A stretch of 37,678 nucleotides of DNA from DATKSG01 sp035531775. GTDB taxonomy: Bacteria > Actinomycetota > Acidimicrobiia > Acidimicrobiales > UBA8190. The notes below the pieces were generated by a model. That model had not been told where the DNA came from. It saw nothing but the letters and a program-made list of their open reading frames with translations, and did not search any database. The stretch covers positions 1 to 37,678 of the forward strand of contig DATKSG010000103.1 in NCBI GenBank assembly GCA_035531775.1. Reading direction: 5' to 3'. The translations under genes were made by a program, and so were the position numbers. Below, in pieces: positions 30,617 through 37,678 of this stretch. Within the stretch, counting starts at the first letter, position 1, and every line of letters starts with the position of its first letter.

Positions 30617-31849
30617 ATGCGCATCCTGGTAGTGACCAACATGTACCCCCCGCACGCTTATGGCGGCTACGAGCTGTCGTGCCGTGACGTGGTGGCGCAG
30701 TGGCGCCGGCGGGGCCATGACGTCCACGTGGTGACCAGCACGATCGAGGTGCCCGGCGCCGGCGACACTGCTGAAGAGGAGAGAGTCGAGCGGGCCCTGG
30801 CTCTGTACTGGGACGACCATCGCATCGTCAGGCCAGGGTGGCGCCAGAGCATGGGCCGGGAGCGGGCCAACCTGGCGGTGCTGGCCCGGTCCCTCGAACG
30901 ACACCGGCCCGACGTGGTCTCGGTGTGGGCCATGGGGGCCATGTCGTTCTCCGTGCTCGACGCCCTGTCGAGGGCCCGGATGCCGACGGTGACGGTGATC
31001 TGCGACGAGTGGCCCGTGTACGGTCCTCGCATGGACGGGTGGCTCCGGCGCTTCCTCGGTCACCGTGCTCTGGGCGCCGTAATCGGGCGCCTCACCGGTC
31101 TTCCGACCACCTCGCCATCTCTCGACGAGCTCGGACCGGCCTGCTTCGTAAGCGAAGCGCTGCGCAGCTCGGTGCGCCGGCAGACACGCTGGTCCTTTCC
31201 CGAGTCCACCGTGGTGTACTCGGGGATCGACCCCGAGCTCTTCACAGCGCCAGGCGCCTCTGGCGGCTGGCGCTGGCGGCTGCTCGTGGCCGGTCGCATC
31301 GACGACCGCAAGGGCATCGACGTGGCCATCCGGTCCCTGGCGGCGTGCCCGGGGGAGGCCACCTTGTCGGTGGTGGGCCAGGGCGACGACCGCTACCTCG
31401 AGGAGCTGCGCCGCTTGGCCGCCGGCCTCGGCGTTGACGGGCGGGTCTCCTTCCACAGCGCCGGTCGGGCCGAGCTGGCCGACCTGTACCGGGCCGCCGA
31501 CGCTGTGGTCTTTCCCCCGACCTGGGAGGAGCCCTTCGGCCTGGTGCCCCTGGAGGCCATGGCCTGTGGAACCCCGGTGGTGGCCTCGGCCACCGGGGGC
31601 TCGGCTGAGTTTCTGGCCGACGGTGCCAACTGCCTCACCTTCGCCGCCGGCGATGGCGACGCGCTGGCTTCGTGTCTCATGCGCCTGGCCACCGACGGCC
31701 CGCTGCGCCAGCGCCTGATCCAAGGCGGCGTGACGACGGCCGCCGCCTTGGGTGTGGACCGGCTCGCCGAGGTGCTCGAGCAGTGGCACGCCTGGGCCGG
31801 CGGCGCCGGGGACCGCCCCGCTGACCGTCACCTGCCCTCGTTCTCATGA
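30617..31849 (+). CDS. GT4-type glycosyltransferase
   Basis: The protein has 410 residues. MRILVVTNMYPPHAYGGYELSC is the GT4 N-terminal loop. The linker is VVYSGIDPELFTAP, and the donor domain shows WRLLVAGRIDDRKGIDVAI, LSVVGQGDDRYLEEL and VVFPPTWEEPFGLVPLEAMACGTPVVASATGG (EX7E intact: EEPFGLVPLE). It would transfer a sugar from an NDP donor to the glycan. ATG 30617 is 14 bases after the sulfotransferase, and the end overlaps the next GT2 start (ATGA, 31846-31849). Confidence 0.92.
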   Translation: MRILVVTNMYPPHAYGGYELSCRDVVAQWRRRGHDVHVVTSTIEVPGAGDTAEEERVERALALYWDDHRIVRPGWRQSMGRERANLAVLARSLERHRPDVVSVWAMGAMSFSVLDALSRARMPTVTVICDEWPVYGPRMDGWLRRFLGHRALGAVIGRLTGLPTTSPSLDELGPACFVSEALRSSVRRQTRWSFPESTVVYSGIDPELFTAPGASGGWRWRLLVAGRIDDRKGIDVAIRSLAACPGEATLSVVGQGDDRYLEELRRLAAGLGVDGRVSFHSAGRAELADLYRAADAVVFPPTWEEPFGLVPLEAMACGTPVVASATGGSAEFLADGANCLTFAAGDGDALASCLMRLATDGPLRQRLIQGGVTTAAALGVDRLAEVLEQWHAWAGGAGDRPADRHLPSFS

Positions 31850-32781
31850 GCGAGCCCGCGGTGAGCGTGGTGGTGCCGACACGGTCCCGGCCGGCGTTTC
31901 TGGCCGATGCCCTCGATGCGATAGGGGCCATGGCCGGCGACCGATTCGAAGTGGTGGTCGTCGACTCCGGGTCCCCGGACCCGGTCCCGGTGGCCGAGGT
32001 GGTGCGCCGGGCCGGCGCCAGGCTGGTGCGCTGCGAGCGACCGGGCATCTCCCTGGCCCGCAACACCGGCGTGGCGGCGGCGCGCGGCGCCATCATCGCC
32101 TTCACCGACGACGACTGCGCCCCGGATCCCCGCTGGGTCGAGGCCATCGTGGCCGCCTTCGAGAACCACCCCGACACGGCATTCCTCACCGGGCGGACCT
32201 CGGCTGGCGAGGGGCGTGGCGGTCGCGGACAGATCCAGCTGTCGGTCCAGGAGGACACCGAGCCGGCCGTGTTCGCCGGGGCCGACGACGATCCCTTCAC
32301 CATGGGACATGGGGCCAACATGGCCTGGCGCGCCGATGCGCTGCAGCAGCTCGGTGGCTTCGACGAGCTGTTGGGCACCGGGGCGCGCTTGCGCGCTGCG
32401 GAAGACACCGACGCCTTCTGGCGGGCCCGGCGCCACTCGTTGATCGGGCGATACGAGCCTGACGCTGTGGTGGTACACCGTCAATGGCGAGGACGCCGGG
32501 CCCAGCTTCACAGCATGCATGGCTACGGCGTCGGAGTGGGCGCTGTCACCGTCAAACGGTGGAGGATCGACCATGGCGGCGACCGGTCGTGGTTGCGGGC
32601 GGAGATGGCGCGTCTGGTGTGGCACGACGGGCTGGTGGGTGTCGTGGGGGACTTGGCGCGGGGCTACGAGGCCACGGCGGCGGCCCGGGCCGTCAGCACC
32701 GCCGGGGTGGTGCGCGGGGCCACGCTGGCCTCGCGGCTTCTCCTGGACCGGGAGCATTTCCAGTCCCCGTCGACGAGCTAG
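31846..32781 (+). CDS. GT2 glycosyltransferase, related to the gene at 15084
   Basis: The protein has 311 residues. Motifs are VSVVVPTRSRPAFLADALDA, EVVVVDSGSPDPVP, RLVRCERPGISLARNTGVAA and IAFTDDDCAPDPRWVEA (DDD). MGHGANMAWRADALQQLGGF and RAAEDTDAFWRARRH follow. Order and wording of these motifs agree with the protein at 15084, so the genes are paralogues in the same orientation about 16.8 kb apart. ATG 31846 overlaps the previous stop by four bases. Sugar specificity is not readable. Confidence 0.9.
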   Translation: MSEPAVSVVVPTRSRPAFLADALDAIGAMAGDRFEVVVVDSGSPDPVPVAEVVRRAGARLVRCERPGISLARNTGVAAARGAIIAFTDDDCAPDPRWVEAIVAAFENHPDTAFLTGRTSAGEGRGGRGQIQLSVQEDTEPAVFAGADDDPFTMGHGANMAWRADALQQLGGFDELLGTGARLRAAEDTDAFWRARRHSLIGRYEPDAVVVHRQWRGRRAQLHSMHGYGVGVGAVTVKRWRIDHGGDRSWLRAEMARLVWHDGLVGVVGDLARGYEATAAARAVSTAGVVRGATLASRLLLDREHFQSPSTS

Positions 32782-32827
32782 GGCTCGGGGACCACTGGGA
32801 CCAGGGTGGACCGGTATCGTGGCACCG

Positions 32828-33973
32828 GTGCAACCGACGGCGACCGCCTCCCGGGCCGGCTCCACCGGGCACCCGCCGACCGGCACGCCCTGGATCCTGC
32901 ACTCTTTGGCACGGTGGCTGCCGTTGTCGGAGCAGTTCGTCCACAGCGTGGTCACCACCAGCCGGCACCCGGGCATGGTGGTGGCCCGGAAACCGCTCGA
33001 GCACACCGACGTGTTCCCCCACCGGCCGGTCCACAGCCTCAAATGGATCCCGACGTCGGTGGGATGGGCTACCGAGCGGCGCCTGGTGACGGCCAGCCTG
33101 CGCGTCCTCACCGCTCTCCGACCGGTGGGCCTGGTGCACCACCATCATGGCTATGGCGCCACGCTGGCCACCGGCATCGCCCGGCGCCGGCGCATCCCGT
33201 TGGTGGTGTCGCTGCACGGCCAGGACGTGGTCCCCCATGGCCAGGTGTTCCCGGCCGACTACGCCGAGGTGTTCGACACGGCGCACGCCGTCGTGGTGCC
33301 GTCGCAGTTCCTGGTCGGGCCGGCGCTGTCCATAGGCGCCCGGGCCGACACCGTCCACGTCATCCCGAGCGGCGTGGACACGGCCTACTTCGCCCCGGTG
33401 CCGCTCCCCGAGGGACCACCCGAGGTGGCCTTCGTGGGCCGTTTCGTCGAGAAGAAGGGCTTGGACGTCCTGCTGGCCGCCTGGCCCTCAGTGCGGGCCG
33501 CCGTCCCCGGGGCCACGCTGCGCCTGGTGGGCTACGGGCCCTTGGAGGCTCTGGCGCGCCGGGGCGACTCGGGTGTGGTGGTGGAGGCGGCCGACCCGTC
33601 GCGACGGCGCGCCCAGGTCCGCCAGACCCTGGCCCGGGCCCGGGTGGTGGTGACCCCGAGCCGCACCGCCGCCGACGGCGACGCCGAGACCCTGCTCATT
33701 GTGAACCTCGAGGCGCAGGCCCTCGGGCGCCCCCTCGTCACCACGCGACACGGTGGCATCCCTGAGTACGTGGACGAGGGGAGAACCGCACTCGTGGTGC
33801 CCGAGAACGACGCCGACGCCCTGGCCGACGCGCTCGTCACCCTGCTGGTGGACGACGACGCCGCCCGGGCCATGGCCGACGCCGGGCCGCCATGGGCCGC
33901 TCGCTTCGATGTCACGCTCTGCACGGCTCGCCTCGACGACCTCTACGACACGTTGATGGGACAGTCCCGGTGA
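32828..33973 (+). CDS. GT4-type glycosyltransferase (WcaL/colanic-acid-type)
   Basis: The protein has about 381 residues. WILHSLARWLPLSEQFVHSV near the start is the SE(T/Q)F motif of WcaL/AmsK-type GT4 enzymes. VVSLHGQDVVPHGQVFPADY, VIPSGVDTAYFAPVP and VAFVGRFVEKKGLDVLLAA follow. VVVTPSRTAADGDAETLLIVNLEAQALGRPLVTTRHGGIPEYV is the donor site, in which the first Glu and the second Glu (ET...LE) hold the EX7E place. Start candidates are GTG 32828 and GTG 32819; the frame reaches farther up over the previous gene without conserved sequence. A TATCGT box at 32815-32820 would make GTG 32828 leaderless. The end overlaps the LbH gene (GTGA). Confidence 0.88.
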   Translation: MQPTATASRAGSTGHPPTGTPWILHSLARWLPLSEQFVHSVVTTSRHPGMVVARKPLEHTDVFPHRPVHSLKWIPTSVGWATERRLVTASLRVLTALRPVGLVHHHHGYGATLATGIARRRRIPLVVSLHGQDVVPHGQVFPADYAEVFDTAHAVVVPSQFLVGPALSIGARADTVHVIPSGVDTAYFAPVPLPEGPPEVAFVGRFVEKKGLDVLLAAWPSVRAAVPGATLRLVGYGPLEALARRGDSGVVVEAADPSRRRAQVRQTLARARVVVTPSRTAADGDAETLLIVNLEAQALGRPLVTTRHGGIPEYVDEGRTALVVPENDADALADALVTLLVDDDAARAMADAGPPWAARFDVTLCTARLDDLYDTLMGQSR

Positions 33974-34680
33974 GCAGGCGGTCGCCGGCCAAGGTGCTCG
34001 GTGGCGGGCTGCTCGACGTGGCCGGCGCCGTCCTCCGGCCGTGGACGGCGGTGGTCCTCTGGTGGCGCCGGCTCTGGTTCGTGGTCCGCGTCGAAGTCCG
34101 GGCCCGCTCGGTGGGATCGAGCATCGACCTGGCCCTGGCCGGCGGCGTGCGCCTGGGGCGCCGCATCACGGTGGAGATCCAACCCGGCACCCACAACCGG
34201 CTGCACGTCGGGGAGGCGAGCAACATCGGCGACGACGTGGTGTTGCACTTCCTCGGTGGGACCATGGACTTCGGCTCCGGGGTCATCATGCGCAAGGGTT
34301 CGTGGGCTGATTCCTCGGGTGTGCTCTCGGTGGGCGACGGTGTCTTCATCGGCACCGGGACGTTCCTGCACTGCGCCGAGCAGACCACGGTCGAAGCCCT
34401 GGCCGTGCTGGCCGAGCGGGTGGTGGTGACCGACTCCAGGCATCTGCGCACCGGGGCGGGGGTGCCGGCCTTCCATCACGTCAAGGCCACTCCCACCTCC
34501 ATCGGCGAGAACGCCTGGCTGGGCGCCCATGCCGTGGTGACGGCCGGGGTGCGCGTCGGGGCCGGCACCGTCGTGGGGGCGAGTGCGGTGGTCACCGAGG
34601 ACGTCGCCGACGGGTGGCTGGCCGCCGGCAACCCGGCCCGGCCGGTGCGGCTCCTCGACACCGAGGACACCGGTGGCTGA
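33970..34680 (+). CDS. Left-handed beta-helix acyltransferase
   Basis: The protein has 236 residues from GTG 33970. An N-terminal hydrophobic and basic part (DVAGAVLRPWTAVVLWWRRLWFVV) may hold it to the membrane. Hexapeptide-repeat turns follow: VRLGRRITVEI, NIGDDVVLHFL, VLSVGDGVFIGTG, SIGENAWLGAH and AVVTAGVRVGAGTVVGASAVV. The end WLAAGNPARPVRLL is the family signature. It would acetylate a sugar with acetyl-CoA. It overlaps its neighbours on both sides (four bases before, eight after). Confidence 0.9.
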   Translation: MSRRSPAKVLGGGLLDVAGAVLRPWTAVVLWWRRLWFVVRVEVRARSVGSSIDLALAGGVRLGRRITVEIQPGTHNRLHVGEASNIGDDVVLHFLGGTMDFGSGVIMRKGSWADSSGVLSVGDGVFIGTGTFLHCAEQTTVEALAVLAERVVVTDSRHLRTGAGVPAFHHVKATPTSIGENAWLGAHAVVTAGVRVGAGTVVGASAVVTEDVADGWLAAGNPARPVRLLDTEDTGG

Positions 34681-35554
34681 CGTCCACGCGCCCGACGCAC
34701 CCGACGCGCCCGAGATCAGCGTCGTCATCCCAGTACGCAACGAAGAGCACCACCTGCCGCCCTGCCTCGATGCCCTGGCCGCCCAGGTGGATGCGCCCCG
34801 GTTCGAGGTCATCGTGGTGGACAACGGCTCGACCGACCGGACGGTGGAGGTGGCGTCGGGGCACGGCGTCGTCAGTCGCGTCATGACAGAAGCGGCCCGC
34901 GGCCCTTACGCGGCGCGCAACACCGGTATCGCCGCGGCCCGCGGCAAGGTGGTGGCCCTGACCGACGCCGATGCCGTGGCCTGGCCTAGATGGTTGGCCG
35001 AAGCCTCGGCTGCCTTGGCCGGGGCCGACCTGGTGGGTGGGACCGTCCGCCAAAGGCCGTCGGGCACGGCGCCGACGCTGTGGGAGCGCTACGACAGCGC
35101 CACCTACCTCGACCAGGACGAGAACGTCCACCAGCTCGGCTTCGCCGCTACTGCCAACCTGGTGGTCCGGCGTTCGGTGTTCGACACCATCGGCGTCTTC
35201 CGCCCCGAGTTGGTGGCCAGTGGCGACACCGAGTTCGGCCTGCGGGCCACCGCCGCCGGGTTGCGCTTGCGTTACTGCGCCGAAGCCGGTGTCGACCACG
35301 CCCCGCGCACCACTATGCGCGCCACCTGGGAGCTGCACCGCAAGCTGGGCTCGGGTTTCGCAGAGCTGGCCCGAGCGGGGCTGCGGCCCAAGTACTGGGC
35401 CGACCCGGCCCTGCGCACCACGCCGCAGCACATGGCCCACATGGTGGACCTGGCGGCCCGCCAGGGGCCCCCGGTTCGGCGGCGCTACTTGGTCCCCGTG
35501 CACCTGGTCGTCATGACAGCACGCTGGGTCGGCTATCTCTCCGGTCGAGGATGA
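34673..35554 (+). CDS. GT2 glycosyltransferase, paralogue of the gene at 14188
   Basis: The protein has 293 residues from GTG 34673. The core reads ISVVIPVRNEEHHLPPCLDA, FEVIVVDNGSTDRTVEV, RGPYAARNTGIAAARG and VALTDADAVAWPRWLAEA (DAD). It shares the exact run LHRKLGSGFAELARAGLR with the protein at 14188-15045 and the RPELVASGD.EFG.RAT.AG block. Most DNA differences in that run fall at third codon positions, so both copies are under selection. The copies are in opposite orientation 19.6 kb apart. It is the last gene of the plus-strand operon and converges on the GH5 gene 33 bases on. Confidence 0.9.
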   Translation: MADVHAPDAPDAPEISVVIPVRNEEHHLPPCLDALAAQVDAPRFEVIVVDNGSTDRTVEVASGHGVVSRVMTEAARGPYAARNTGIAAARGKVVALTDADAVAWPRWLAEASAALAGADLVGGTVRQRPSGTAPTLWERYDSATYLDQDENVHQLGFAATANLVVRRSVFDTIGVFRPELVASGDTEFGLRATAAGLRLRYCAEAGVDHAPRTTMRATWELHRKLGSGFAELARAGLRPKYWADPALRTTPQHMAHMVDLAARQGPPVRRRYLVPVHLVVMTARWVGYLSGRG

Positions 35555-35587
35555 CCAGGTCCCACCGGGCCAGTTGCCGGCAGCGGG

Positions 35588-37678
35588 TCAAGCTCCGGCG
35601 GCGGCCACCACGGGGGAGTTGAGGCGGGTGCCTCCCATCGAACCCTCGAACAACGCGTCGCCGAAGGAGAACACCCCGCCGTCGGAGGCCACCAGCCAGT
35701 AGCCGCCGCCGTCGGGTGTGGTGGCCATGGCCACGATGGGCCTCGTCAGGCTGGCCGACGACATCGACCCCCGGTACTGGGCGTCTCCGAACGTCGCCAC
35801 CGCACCGTTGGCCATGACCAGGTAGTAGCCCCGGTCGTCGGCGGTCGAGGCGGCACCGACCACCGGCGCCGCCAGCTGTTGTCCGGCCAGCGACCCCTGG
35901 TAAGTGGCGTCACCGAAGGCGAACACCCCGCCGTCGGAGGCCACCAGCCAGTAGCCGCCGCCATCGGGTGTGGCCACCATGCCCACGATGGGCGCCTGGA
36001 GACGGGTGCCGCCCATGGAACCGAAGAAGGGGGCGTTGAACGAGAAGATGCCGCCGTCGGAGGCCACCAGCCAGTAGCCGCCGGTGGCGGCGTCGTTGGC
36101 CATGGACAGCACCGGCGCGTTCAGGTGCGTGGCGCCCATGGAGCCGTAGAACGGAGCGGCGCCGAAGGCGAAGATGCCGCCGTCGCTGGCCACCTCCCGG
36201 TAGCCGACGTCACCAGGGGTCGGTGCCATGGCCACCACCGGTTGGTTGAGGTGCGTGGCCCCCATGGACCCGTAGAAGGGAGCCGTGCCGAAGGCGAAGA
36301 TGCCGCCGTCGGCGGCCGCCATCCAGTAACCCGGTTGGGCACCGGGCCCGTTGGCGGCGGCCTGGGCCAAGGCGGCCAGGACGGGCATGCCGCTGGGGGA
36401 GGGTTGCGCCGGGCCCTGGGCCACTTTGGACTGGACCAGGTCCCACGGCCACCCCGGGTTCCCGTCCCAGCAAAAGGCCGTCCATCCCCAGTGTTGGGCC
36501 TCGGCGAAGGTGATCACGTTGGCGTTGAAGGTGCCGCTCGAGTTGGTGGGCCAACCGAATTCCCCGATGGACACCGGGACCTGGTGTTGCTGCTGCCACA
36601 CCTGCCAGGGCTCGAGCAAGGACGAGGGGTCATAAGGATTGGAGGGGGTAGCGGAGTAGCTGTTGGTGCAGTTGGGCGGCGGGTTGTTGGGGCAGGTGTA
36701 GACGTGGCTCGAGTAGACGATGTTGTTCCCGCTCACCATGGCATCGGCCGGAGGTGGGGTGCCGCCCCAATTCATGCCGGTGACGAACACGAGGTTGGTC
36801 GCCCCGGTGTTGCGCACGTCGTTGTAGAGCTCCTGCATCCCCTCGGCCGGGTAGTTGTTCACCGAGCCGCCCTCGAGGTACTGCGAATCGGTGAGGCCCT
36901 GCTCGGGCTCGTTGTACAAGTTGAAGGCCACCAGCGGGTTGTTCTTGAACTGCCCGGCCACCGACGTCCAGAATGTGTCGGAGCCGGGGTTGTCGGCGCT
37001 GAGTTGGGGCGCCGCCACCGGGCACGAGCCCAGCGCGCCGAGATCCTTGGGGTTGTTGAAGTGGAGGTCGAGCTCGGCCACCATGCCGGCTTCGGTGACC
37101 CAATTGACCACCGTGGTCACGTTGCTCTCGTAGTTCGGGTCGAAGGCGCAGCTCTGCGGGTCCCACAGTTGCTCGCCCAGGGCGATGCGCACCACGTTGG
37201 CTCCCCACGCCTTCATCACGGCCACGTCGGACTGGTTGACTATGGCCGGGTCGGCGCTGTCCTCGAACCCGTACAGGTTCACGCCGCGCAAGGTCACCGG
37301 GTTGCCGTTGCCGTCGACGATGTTGGTGCCCTGGGTGTGCAGGGGACCCACCACGTTGGGCACGTGATCGGTCGTGGCCGTGAGCGAGGCGTCGTCCACG
37401 TACAGGCTCTGGCCGGCGCTGGTGGCCGGCACGTCGAGGCCGAAGGACACCGCTGCCGTGCCCGCCGGGGCGATGGCCACCACCGGGGCGCTGGACACCC
37501 ACGAGCCCTGAGGTGCCGTGGCTTGCTGCCCAGGCGTGGTGACGAGCACATGGTTGGACGAGTCGTAGAAGGAGAGCACCGGCGCCACGTTCTGCGAGGC
37601 GGCGCTGGCCGACTGGAGCGCCGCGCTGGCTGTGAAGACGAGATTCGGTGCGGCGGGGACCTCAGGTGACCAGGTGGA
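35588..37678 (-). CDS. Secreted GH5-type glycanase with C-terminal repeats (5' end beyond the window)
   Basis: The frame is open to the window edge, so the N-terminus and any signal peptide are missing; at least 696 residues are present. From the edge come a beta-rich region (AAPNLVFTASAAL to SLYVDDASLTAT, a jelly-roll or CBM-like end), then GH5: GNPVTLRGVNLYGFE, WGANVVRIALGEQLWDP, and the acid/base Glu in NLYNEPEQ (codon 36908-36910). The nucleophile Glu is in VSIGEFGWPT (codon 36560-36562), and WTAFCWDGNPGWPWDL follows. The C-terminal third is six tandem repeats. It would cut beta-glycosidic links outside the cell; mannan, cellulose or the locus's own glycan are all possible substrates. Its position beside the export locus suggests trimming or release of that glycan. 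Confidence 0.87.
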   Translation of the reverse strand, partial: STWSPEVPAAPNLVFTASAALQSASAASQNVAPVLSFYDSSNHVLVTTPGQQATAPQGSWVSSAPVVAIAPAGTAAVSFGLDVPATSAGQSLYVDDASLTATTDHVPNVVGPLHTQGTNIVDGNGNPVTLRGVNLYGFEDSADPAIVNQSDVAVMKAWGANVVRIALGEQLWDPQSCAFDPNYESNVTTVVNWVTEAGMVAELDLHFNNPKDLGALGSCPVAAPQLSADNPGSDTFWTSVAGQFKNNPLVAFNLYNEPEQGLTDSQYLEGGSVNNYPAEGMQELYNDVRNTGATNLVFVTGMNWGGTPPPADAMVSGNNIVYSSHVYTCPNNPPPNCTNSYSATPSNPYDPSSLLEPWQVWQQQHQVPVSIGEFGWPTNSSGTFNANVITFAEAQHWGWTAFCWDGNPGWPWDLVQSKVAQGPAQPSPSGMPVLAALAQAAANGPGAQPGYWMAAADGGIFAFGTAPFYGSMGATHLNQPVVAMAPTPGDVGYREVASDGGIFAFGAAPFYGSMGATHLNAPVLSMANDAATGGYWLVASDGGIFSFNAPFFGSMGGTRLQAPIVGMVATPDGGGYWLVASDGGVFAFGDATYQGSLAGQQLAAPVVGAASTADDRGYYLVMANGAVATFGDAQYRGSMSSASLTRPIVAMATTPDGGGYWLVASDGGVFSFGDALFEGSMGGTRLNSPVVAAAGA
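35591..36331 (-). repeat. Six tandem 41-42-residue repeats (GYWLVASDGG type)
   Basis: Six units follow the GH5 domain, reading GYW(L/M).A(S/A)DGG(I/V)F(A/S)FG.A.(F/Y).GS(M/L)G...L..P(V/I)V.MA.TP..G. Lengths from the N-terminal side are 42, 42, 41, 42, 42 and 38 residues; the last lacks its final four residues. Unit 5 is the most divergent (YYLVMANGAVATFG). Four-stranded blades of this length suggest a six-bladed beta-propeller. The repeat type is abundant in secreted Acidimicrobiia proteins. Confidence 0.85.

Noticed and set aside
35879..37669. 596-residue plus-strand open frame
   Set aside because: Antisense to the GH5 gene. Its apparent repeats (AVGGHQPVA) are the mirror of the real GYWLVASDGG repeats.
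1..37678. CRISPR array, prophage, transposase or integrase gene
   Set aside because: No regularly spaced repeats with unique spacers and no recombinase, capsid, terminase or DDE motif could be found on either strand.

Overview
The window is high-GC DNA, about 57-60% G+C in the first 6.7 kb and about 70% after that by eye. GTG starts, GTGA/ATGA start-stop overlaps and probable leaderless promoters are frequent. Together with a secreted protein carrying tandem GYWLVASDGG-type repeats, this points to an actinobacterium, most likely class Acidimicrobiia. That placement is an inference from style and repeat type. No rRNA or other marker gene is present.

Region 1 (1-6.7 kb) is a small-gene, lower-GC flank. 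It holds three toxin-antitoxin modules: a Fic/Doc-type pair, a ParE/Phd pair and a MazEF pair. It also holds an HxlR-type regulator divergent from a maleylpyruvate-isomerase-like (MDMPI) enzyme, a shortened TfoX-like gene, an MmyB-type regulator divergent from a six-helix membrane protein, and the 3' end of a tRNA-Val(CAC) whose 5' part is missing. The tRNA remnant and the concentration of toxin-antitoxin modules suggest an old integration site. Two compact regulatory regions are readable: two promoters converging on a shared palindrome (1992-2040) and a perfect 16-bp palindrome (4096-4111).

Region 2 (6.7-35.6 kb) is a large surface-glycan locus. I count 17 glycosyltransferase modules: ten GT2-type (one fused to a methyltransferase), six GT-B/GT4-type and one WecG/TagA-type. 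Around them are two PAPS-type sulfotransferases (one fused to an NTF2/SnoaL-like domain), two stand-alone SAM methyltransferases, two left-handed beta-helix acyltransferases, a cytidylyltransferase-like nucleotidyltransferase coupled to an SDR sugar-nucleotide enzyme, a Wzz-like two-helix protein, and a Wzm/Wzt ABC exporter whose ATPase has a C-terminal domain of the carbohydrate-binding kind. A small exported four-cysteine protein at 8156 has an unusually structured 5' leader that could switch translation.

The core transcription units are a minus-strand run from wzm down to 22208 (seven tightly coupled genes) and a divergent plus-strand run from 29766 to 35554 (six genes). A second minus-strand run (20337 to 15977) and shorter units fill the left half. 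The likely product is a heteropolysaccharide that is glycosylated in the cytoplasm, capped or decorated by methyl, acyl and sulfate groups, recognised by Wzt and exported by Wzm. No Wzy polymerase or Wzx flippase is seen.

Region 3 (35.6 kb to the edge) is the C-terminal part of a secreted GH5-type glycanase that ends in six propeller-like repeats. Its N-terminus lies beyond the window.
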